Assembly (NCBI RefSeq): GCF_029335485.1
Contig: NZ_JARJLM010000681.1
Location: 1-38,957, forward strand
Direction: 5' to 3'
DNA length: 38,957 nt
Source: Cupriavidus basilensis
GTDB lineage: Bacteria; Pseudomonadota; Gammaproteobacteria; Burkholderiales; Burkholderiaceae
The notes below the pieces were generated by a model. The model saw only the letters and a program-made list of their open reading frames with translations. It was not told the DNA's origin and ran no database searches. Shown here one piece after another: positions 36,301-38,957 of the stretch (position 1 is its first letter; each line of letters starts with the position of its first letter). The position numbers and the translations under genes were made by a program.

Positions 36301-38004
36301 GCGGCGGTCGATCCAGATATTGGCATTGTTGAGCAGCTTGCTGTCGCGGTTGAGCGGCGCGTCCCGCTGCTCGTTGCCCTGCACGTTGATCATGACGTTG
36401 TTGGATTCCATCGCCACGCTGACGCCCACGGCGCCGGCCACGTCGATCGCGGCGCGGTCCGCCATGCGGGTGCGGCGCGCGGCGTCGACCATCACCTGGC
36501 CGCCGGTGGCGAGCGTCATGGAGTCGGACTGGAAGTCCGCGTCGCCGCTGGAATCGATCTTCACCAGGGACTGGTCGCGCCGGTTGTAGGCGGTGCCGTC
36601 GCTGAGCCTGCCGGAGTCCTTGATCAGCGTGTCGCGCTGCGCATCCAGCGCGGTGGCGTTGCTGTCGTCGAGCAGGATGGCGCTGACACTGCCGGGCGAC
36701 AAGGTCACCCGGCTGTCGGCATCGCCAACGGCTTTCAGGTGCAGCGTGCCGCGCGTGTTGACCGAGGTGCTGGACAGGATGACGCCGCCCTGCTCCACCT
36801 TGCGGCCGACCAGTGTGATATCGCCAGTGGCGGCCTGGATCAGGCCGCTGTTGCTGACCTGGCCGGCCAGGCTGTTGGCGTTGCGTTGCGCGACGACTTC
36901 GTTGCCGCGCGTGCTCGAGTCCTGGTTGGCGTCGGTGCCCACGCCCTTGCGGATGATGAAGCTGTCGCCGGCCGCCAGCGTGGTCTGGCCGCTGGGGGTG
37001 CTGATGCTGCCGCGGTTATGCGCTTCCCGGCCCGCCAGCAGGACGTAGCCGCCGCCTTCCGTGACCGATTGCGGCTTGCGGGTCTCGATGCGCGCGCCGG
37101 GCTGGACGATCACGTCGCCGGTAGCATTGCCGTTGGCGGCGCTGCTCCCGCTCACCACGAGGTCATTGGCAAAGGTCGGCACGTAGCCGGCGCCCAGCGC
37201 ATCGCTGTAGATGCCCTTGCGGAACTGCGAATCGGTCATGCCGGCAGCGGCGGCCACCAGGTTGCGCGTGTCGATCTGGCTGCTGCCCGTGAACACGATG
37301 CCGTTGCGGTTGACGATCATCACCGTGCCGTCGGCCTTGATCTGGCCCTGGATCCGGCTGGGGCGCGCCTGCGGGTCATTGACGCGGTTGAGCACCGCCC
37401 AGTTGGGCTGCTGATCGAACCGCACGGTGGTGTTCTTGCCGACGTTGAAGGTCTCCCAGTTCAGGATGGCCTTGTCGGCGGTCTGCTCGATGGACACCAC
37501 CGTCCTGCCGTCGGCCACCTTCTGCCCGGTCTCCTTGTTCAGCGGCCTGGCGTTGAGCCAGCCCGCGGTGAGGCTGTTGGTGTCGACCTTCAGGCCGCCT
37601 TCGGCCAGGCCATCCGGCACGGACGGATCGTTCTGCGCGGCCTGGCGCGCCGCCGCCTGCGCGGCCTGCATGGCGGCAATGCCGCGCGCGGCCACATTCA
37701 GGTTGTCGAGAGAGCGCTGCAGTTGTTCATTGGCGCGCTGCTGCTGCGCCAGCGGATTGGTCAGCGAGGCGGCCGGCTGGCCGTTGGGCAGCCGGCCGGT
37801 GGCCGCCGCCGTGTCCTGCATCATATTCTTCTGGGCCATCCAGGCCCGGCTGAAGGCCTGTTGCGCATGCGCGCCTTCCATGGCCCCGCCCGCCGCCACC
37901 AGCAATGCAATCGCCTGGGCCAGGGGCCTGAGCGTGAGTGCCGACATGCCGAATCGCTGTCTCTGTCGCGTTGGCATTGTCTTGTAGTGAAAGCGCTTAT
38001 TCAT
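24394..38004 (-). CDS. Giant filamentous-haemagglutinin-like exoprotein (TpsA, two-partner secretion)
   Basis: About 4536 residues from ATG 38004 (MNKRFHYKTM; AAGG 6 nt upstream; an ATG 21 nt earlier is less likely). Residues 1-47 are an extended signal peptide of the type used by large secreted proteins, cut after GAHA. An Ala/Gln-rich linker (48-135) precedes the TPS secretion domain (about 148-270: ILNWETFNVG, VLNRVNDPQARPSRIQGQI, VNRNGIVFTGSSQIDTRNLV). The body is an enormous right-handed beta-helix with haemagglutinin repeats and AGT-x-L-type blocks near 28700-29000 and 34400-34700. The end (GDINAGRGSKSTVVYTPQRR, GDIDLIAPLGTIDAGEAGIRVSGN) is the C-terminal domain named DUF3739. Such proteins are exported by a TpsB outer-membrane transporter and act in adhesion, biofilm or toxin delivery; no toxin domain is seen at the end. 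TpsB is not in the window. The FecR-like gene lies upstream. Confidence 0.95.
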   Translation of the reverse strand: MNKRFHYKTMPTRQRQRFGMSALTLRPLAQAIALLVAAGGAMEGAHAQQAFSRAWMAQKNMMQDTAAATGRLPNGQPAASLTNPLAQQQRANEQLQRSLDNLNVAARGIAAMQAAQAAARQAAQNDPSVPDGLAEGGLKVDTNSLTAGWLNARPLNKETGQKVADGRTVVSIEQTADKAILNWETFNVGKNTTVRFDQQPNWAVLNRVNDPQARPSRIQGQIKADGTVMIVNRNGIVFTGSSQIDTRNLVAAAAGMTDSQFRKGIYSDALGAGYVPTFANDLVVSGSSAANGNATGDVIVQPGARIETRKPQSVTEGGGYVLLAGREAHNRGSISTPSGQTTLAAGDSFIIRKGVGTDANQDSSTRGNEVVAQRNANSLAGQVSNSGLIQAATGDITLVGRKVEQGGVILSSTSVNTRGTLHLKAVGDADSRVTLSPGSVSAILLDDSNATALDAQRDTLIKDSGRLSDGTAYNRRDQSLVKIDSSGDADFQSDSMTLATGGQVMVDAARRTRMADRAAIDVAGAVGVSVAMESNNVMINVQGNEQRDAPLNRDSKLLNNANIWIDRRTLVRVAAGTNGYATERMYTGGGLLEVSGYLSTAGHGIGEWAAQGGTVGFSGGELVTQNGSGINISGGSLNVQSGSIRQTWLRGADGRLYNLATAPADNLYTGLYRGFEDTHARWGKNTTEYFYSPLIAPGSRLENGYTVGRDAGRMIVATRSAVLEGNIDTTVFQGERQRDARDNGLDGYRQSQNAAPRAGQLIVGQAVPVYDSKTGMLRDSPQAMAKQVDIGIVQGIADGLALTDALPDERKGKVRLDAGWLNGLGLGALKVYARDGIDVSADARVAAGGDIALHATQVDVKADLAARGGSIALGNMVNQYTGSAGGTWLDVPVAAIPAKGYTPGVSVGQGVMLDARGLWSNLKQDPADISGLPYINGGTVKISSSGDVSLGAGSVLDVSSGAALLSGNKLQGGRGGNITLLSNQNDTDSKGSGSLRMDGELRAYGVKGGGTLTIDTGVGVAIGGGLLADSGVLPAGQSVAVNLTLAQTVTLRAGTVLASDFTFSADTVLPGEAMAGNPQFSAARSVKLQGAWLVPFGTTYNFAVIDDTGRYWANGNVVPAGTVLVGSVGDLAPGYVVPAAIFPKGIPVADFNTTLRAGMPLPKDVVLAEGARLLAGTKLPDAVAVKPLLVIGTELFQSGFSRYAVGSQQGVQVARGVTVDVSMPVLRFDAPAGHTVATGADPAQALDRWLPPLWQEDPVKAQLTQRGGADIALAAGSVFSQAPLVIGQDATVSVDPGRAVTLQGNGQITIDGSINAWSGNIAVLPGALGTGDSAGRPSGAASAMSIWIGNGAVLDAAGRAATAVDARGHVYGNVGRGGTIEVGARHSLDATQVDAADAFVVVRPGARLDASGASALLDLPGLGATPVASDGGVIALSSYRGLFLDGGLRAAAGGRGAAGGTLALNLESPNYGMVDKISQKSPSVEDAVRAARELVLAQAQGESGLAAGLRPGDRDAALVYGSARIGVDRIGTGGFGNVALLANGVISFDGNVNLALEQSLRLTASALALSEHAAAGSQVSLAAPYVRLGGTTRQGIDNHIMPNPVSFAAAVPLVTQGSALSVKADLLDIAGAVSIGARGPIKLNADQPLMVVRNAFDEMALRSSGDIRMYRAAALSAPGNLTLAAAQIYPGLGDSGTVMVGQRNYTDQYGIIRREFDPARHLDIERVGDALPAMPYSVFGRLSLGAPTINQGGVLRAPMGAIEVGSTVDGAVTGQVNLLPGSVTSVSANGLVVPYGGSLDGLSYLHDGKDVAFDGVGNGPAITLAGHAVDVRQGALLDMTGGGTLTGAAFLAGRGGSADARMNPLVQVGAQGGFVLPGLSSNPVYAIVPGVQAGYAPVVAEKGASDPVVGRQITVGAGVPGLPAGTYTLLPSTFALLPGAFRVELNGLAKGAMPAGSTTAMRNGSYATAAQLGIANTAIQSAVPTQVFLTPADVLRTYSQYNETSYAEFALAQALREGVPRALLERDAKALRFNFALPVVPGALGDGPALHFAGRTLYAPAGGGYGGSALMMGGYGVNYEILATGAVATPGFSGISLYAADINAIGASRIGIGGLPAARYTDYYGSRQRANIATFDRGAQNIFLRQGAVLKAPEVFLVTNAKAGGIIVEQGASINTLGQGKAAWDSTNGYVYEPGVVSVLAVSNGRLDMLAPGHSTDALQGAGRIDIGACSPGAACGGTTQLYSEGTIAAATDQSFNLRDAARYGTRNLVLSVGGINAGSEATLTALAARNALPAGLTLNQGILDRLLRGDTSAGAPALENLVLTARDALRFYDTVELSTIDPATGKSSLERLVLGTPAIYGYGNADALARIHTDILVWNGSIDAPGLVATGGAGTGSGHLRVDAKQIEFGFGPGSRPDTIHSMDRLVLGFGQVELNASERITANQKGTLAVYQSQGAWDDGIKGYAYGGGNLDLNTPLLTGHAGSVNKITAGGDIRLTAPAGAAAPSLSGKALAEALGAEIALNGRGVTVDSAVILPSGKLTLSAERDVLLGDGAQLDLAGRKLDFYDVSKYSWGGDVVLESRAGDVRQSAGSRIDLSARENRAGKLTALALGEGAGTIDLRGGIAGGSSGHYDAGGTLVPFAAGGADIRGQHIADFAGLNQRLNDGKLSGIRSFQLKQGDLTVGDEIKAREVSVSVDGGRLTVAGTIDASGEQVGSIRLAGRHGVTIAKGAVLDAHGTVLRVDSYGQVIEAPNRATIEIHAGTGRLTLESGARMDLRAGTGTTAQPLGTVDLNVPRLGGATGNDIDIDASGALRIDGARSIAVNGFWSYKDAAWGTDPAADGRPYQVINQAYLDARHAQSLVFMDNALANADLMNRKLAGLRGYTDAFHLRPGVEIVSATPDGDLHIDGDIDLSRYRYASVNPHTPQTGIYGSGEPGALVVRAGGNLNIYGSLTDGFDASALPVTPDDRGWVLVKGRVPWGGDVVIPHGGMVTLAEDTFFQSGRTLNYAVPLKAMTIRAGTLLAARTTLTSNLVLPAGSVLGGAVRDAAGNVIHAAGTVLSQDVTLASGMQLDAGTRLPAAIGAAAMMWPAGVPLPFAGNDASDNQGVYLASALKLPKGAVIPSETVVKLPEDAMMVSLRPADASGNQGRNWALAPMLAEGSQSWSTRLVSGADTAAADSRALQTRSRHAGMLLADTHYGLVSVNAVIPGTGLPGEYVWAGDSLTQTGNAPGTPVNLDEWGGEDAVKDINNWGLGILVVQVKPGTPAEYRTEMQPARQQLFSVLRTGTGDLDLISGGDFTMTSPFGVYTAGTQSARAGAAYNLPRAKGEDGTLLGADWTAFTPFIDGGAQSLYRAWYPEHGGNVLLRAQGDVKGDLIGSSSGRRKDALGYLRVHNDNSAVGNWLWRQGTGSAVAGSEGVPTAWWVNFGTYVTGGQGEDLFASAPFLVGFTGIGTLGGGNLVFEAGGDAGMLASRMDAAGSAVSRSQGLNLAVASTGRVSADGKQLTLTGGGDLDIRIGGGLNPVAEVRSFPSGSGEITPLTAFRGSRGELNSTFVNLRGALRMQTGAVGGIELRFDSADPEESRAYDVYKATSSIAGGGPTLVPGDAGVRIDARGDLVLGGVGDPGRVALFSNGTPFTANGVNYGGGGWSWFSLWTPATAIDLFSAGGNLTPSNAWTDARNRLNQSATDGRFLMPSVLRAVAASGSFYYGNSSQGSLDSSNKPMQSIIGLMLAPSPVGTQYAHAGAGQLELLAADSIYAGGYAVTQSGADPAALPNPFNPGFSGGTEMLWYGPLKLSNINAGALAPSVYLSSREAAQSAQLYPLFSFTPPTASGYAAAGRQPGRFYAVDGDIIGLRTGAIVSRGDPTSPLGAFSTWYEGGGPVAIRAGRDLVNSGTVLGKTEGVPAEGLGWRLPARRGDGTIPERPTPIETGGTRGNLIVHSNADDVSVVSAGRDIRYSSFYVAGPGLLEVTAGRDLYMADRAELKSIGPVVDIKPGDRSSGAGIAVAAGVGRNGLDFSAFAARYLDPANQADPGRPFADQPGKAVYVYSGELKLADWLHTQFGYTGNEADAPAYLQGKQAELDRTRLQAAATGGAAANRDLQREYGQASQLHLVNWLSDRFGGRNGLGLHFDAASMDARQFFAALPAGQQRAYLRNVYYAELKASGREYNQANGPREGSYLRGREAVATLFPSHDAQGNALAYQGDLTMFSSANYYADPMYAPATKRPLKGVTYLRRDEHNAAGKPYNVGVYDVLDAGIHTDFGGDIHIMTPGGRTLVGVDGGFVPSEGSGVLTQGAGEVQIYARDSILLGQSRIFTTFGGNILAWSAQGDINAGRGSKSTVVYTPQRRVYDSIGLVSLSPTTPNTGAGIATLNPVPEVPPGDIDLIAPLGTIDAGEAGIRVSGNVNLAALRVVNAENIQVQGKATGIPVLAAVNVGALTNASAVASQAVSAAQDALQRERSAARQGLPSIFTVRVLGFGTDGDDAAPKGREGAKAAPLGYDPNGVVQVLGQMALSEAQLSQLTATERRNLRR

Positions 38005-38086
38005 AGTGGCCTTAATCCCCGTCAAGCTGATTCAGCGGCTCCGGCGCACTCGCAACACTTCAGCGAACCGGCCCTGCGTTCATGTC

Positions 38087-38110
38087 CATCGACGGCAGCC
38101 GCCGTCGATG
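38087..38110. promoter_or_regulatory. 10-bp inverted repeat upstream of the exoprotein gene
   Basis: CATCGACGGC and GCCGTCGATG (4-nt loop) lie 83 nt before the ATG, between the fecR terminator and the gene. It could be an operator or a hairpin in the messenger leader. I could not identify a convincing promoter pair around it. Confidence 0.5.
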
Positions 38111-38210
38111 CTCCTGGGACCTAGACCGTTGGGCGCGGTGGAATCGGCAAGCTTTTATTTGAAGATTTCGTGACAAGGAATGGCGACGCGAGCAGCGGCT
38201 GCATGGCGCA

Positions 38211-38238
38211 GCAAAAACGCCGTGCGAAGACGGCGTTT
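38211..38238 (-). terminator. Intrinsic terminator between the FecR-like gene and the exoprotein gene
   Basis: Read on the minus strand, AAACGCCGT-CTTCGC-ACGGCGTTT (9-bp stem) is followed by a run of five T residues (AAAAA at 38213-38217 on the plus strand). It is 52 nt after the FecR-like stop, so most transcripts should end here and the exoprotein gene should have its own promoter. Confidence 0.85.
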
Positions 38239-38289
38239 GAGGGAGGCGAATGCAAGGCAAGCCATGCCGGTGCCGACGTCCATGCTTGA

Positions 38290-38957
38290 TCAGCTGAGCA
38301 GCACGATACCGCCTGGCAACGACCGCACCTCGAGCCCCAGCGAGCGCTGCATCTGCAGGATCGCCTTGTCGAGCGACCGGATCTGGAAGCGGCCGGTCAC
38401 ATGCCTGGCCGCCACCTGCTTGTCCAGCAGCACCACCCTGCCCGGACGATAGCGATTGATCTCCTCGACGACCTGCCACAACGGCGCTTCGCTGAAGCGC
38501 AGATAGCCTTGGCGCCATGCCGGCATTCCCATGGCATCGACGCTCACGACAGGCCCGAGGGATTGGCTGTCGTAGCTCAGTTGCTGCCTGCCATTCAGGA
38601 TCGCGGTGCCCGCGGCATGCGTCACCTGCACCTGGCCCTCGATGCAGGTCACGCACGCACCCGCCGGCGTCACCCGCACCTCGAAGCGTGCGTTCTGCGT
38701 CAGCGCGCGCCCGGGTCCGGCAACCACCGCGAAGGGACGGGGCGCGTCCATCGTATCGATGGCGGCCTCGCCCGCGATCAGGTCGATGCCCTGCACGCTG
38801 CCCTGGCCGGAACGCACGGCGATGCTGGTGCGGGTATTCAGCTCCACGGTCACGTCCTGCGCCAGCGTCAGCCGGCGCTGCTCGCCCGTCGTCGTCCGGT
38901 AGTCCGCGCGCAGTTCGCCCACGGAAGGCCACAGGCCCAGCGGCGGATGAACGAATG
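38290..38957 (-). CDS. FecR-like regulator of a sigma factor, 5' end outside the window
   Basis: The last 221 residues of a FecR-family protein, the inner-membrane anti-sigma partner in cell-surface signalling. The periplasmic FecR domain is visible as LTLAQDVTVELNTRTSIAV and IDLIAGEAAIDTMDAPRPFAV, followed by FEVRVTPAGACVTCIEGQVQV. The C-terminal part (LRFSEAPLWQVVEEINRYRP, ARHVTGRFQIRSLDKAILQM) is the STN-like/DUF4974 section that contacts the outer-membrane receptor. The cytosolic anti-sigma segment and membrane helix lie beyond the window edge, as would the expected FecI-type sigma factor gene. Its position before the giant exoprotein suggests that surface signalling controls that exoprotein, although a terminator separates them. 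Confidence 0.9.
   Translation of the reverse strand, partial: FVHPPLGLWPSVGELRADYRTTTGEQRRLTLAQDVTVELNTRTSIAVRSGQGSVQGIDLIAGEAAIDTMDAPRPFAVVAGPGRALTQNARFEVRVTPAGACVTCIEGQVQVTHAAGTAILNGRQQLSYDSQSLGPVVSVDAMGMPAWRQGYLRFSEAPLWQVVEEINRYRPGRVVLLDKQVAARHVTGRFQIRSLDKAILQMQRSLGLEVRSLPGGIVLLS

Noticed and set aside
25192-38124. Four plus-strand ORFs of about 800-1140 codons opposite the giant exoprotein gene
   Set aside because: They are antisense shadows in a gene of strong codon bias; their composition (Arg, Gln, His, Ala) and absence of domains argue against coding, and the minus-strand product is a clear haemagglutinin.
1-38957. CRISPR array, rRNA, phage structural genes
   Set aside because: No regularly spaced repeats beyond the two-unit 21-bp repeat, no rRNA-like sequence and no recognisable phage proteins were seen.

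Overview
The window is GC-rich bacterial DNA and most probably comes from a betaproteobacterium of the Burkholderiales, perhaps Alcaligenaceae (Bordetella/Achromobacter type). The basis is base composition, the ilvD/cytochrome c/tRNA-Leu setting and the giant secreted haemagglutinin beside a FecR-type regulator. No ribosomal RNA is present, so the assignment is an inference.

Positions 1-4580 look like conserved chromosome: ilvD (minus strand, last codons cut by the window edge), a small periplasmic cytochrome c, a CPBP-family membrane protease, a GNAT acetyltransferase, and tRNA-Leu(CAG) with a clear promoter and a bidirectional terminator.

Positions 4580-19100 form an accessory region of lipoproteins, signal-peptide proteins and small membrane proteins without catalytic signatures, mixed with gene debris. 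On the minus strand, a frameshifted lipoprotein gene, a Sel1-repeat lipoprotein and a second frameshifted small gene look like one operon. On the plus strand, a 1042-residue WG-repeat exported protein is followed by about a dozen small genes, several combining two membrane helices with a soluble beta-rich part. Broken pieces include an internally deleted Na+/H+ antiporter, a HAF-repeat protein end and a possible insertion-sequence end. The gene style resembles type VI secretion effector/immunity neighbourhoods, but no VgrG, Hcp or PAAR protein is in view. A promoter at 17067-17095 is abutted by a 21-bp tandem repeat whose core recurs upstream of the minus-strand lipoprotein operon 10 kb away; this is the best lead for an undescribed shared regulation.

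Positions 19100-24400 hold an SRPBCC membrane protein, a short methionyl-tRNA synthetase lacking the usual zinc cysteines and preceded by an intrinsic terminator, an I78-type inhibitor lipoprotein, a small gene with a coupled upstream ORF and a structured leader, and two small hypothetical genes.

Positions 24394-38957 hold one minus-strand system: a FecR-like signal transducer (5' end outside the window), a terminator, then a giant two-partner-secretion exoprotein of about 4536 residues. The sigma factor and the TpsB transporter are not in the window.

Three genes (near 2800, 4955 and 6650) each appear to be off by one base. That means either real decay or assembly errors, and it should be settled first.
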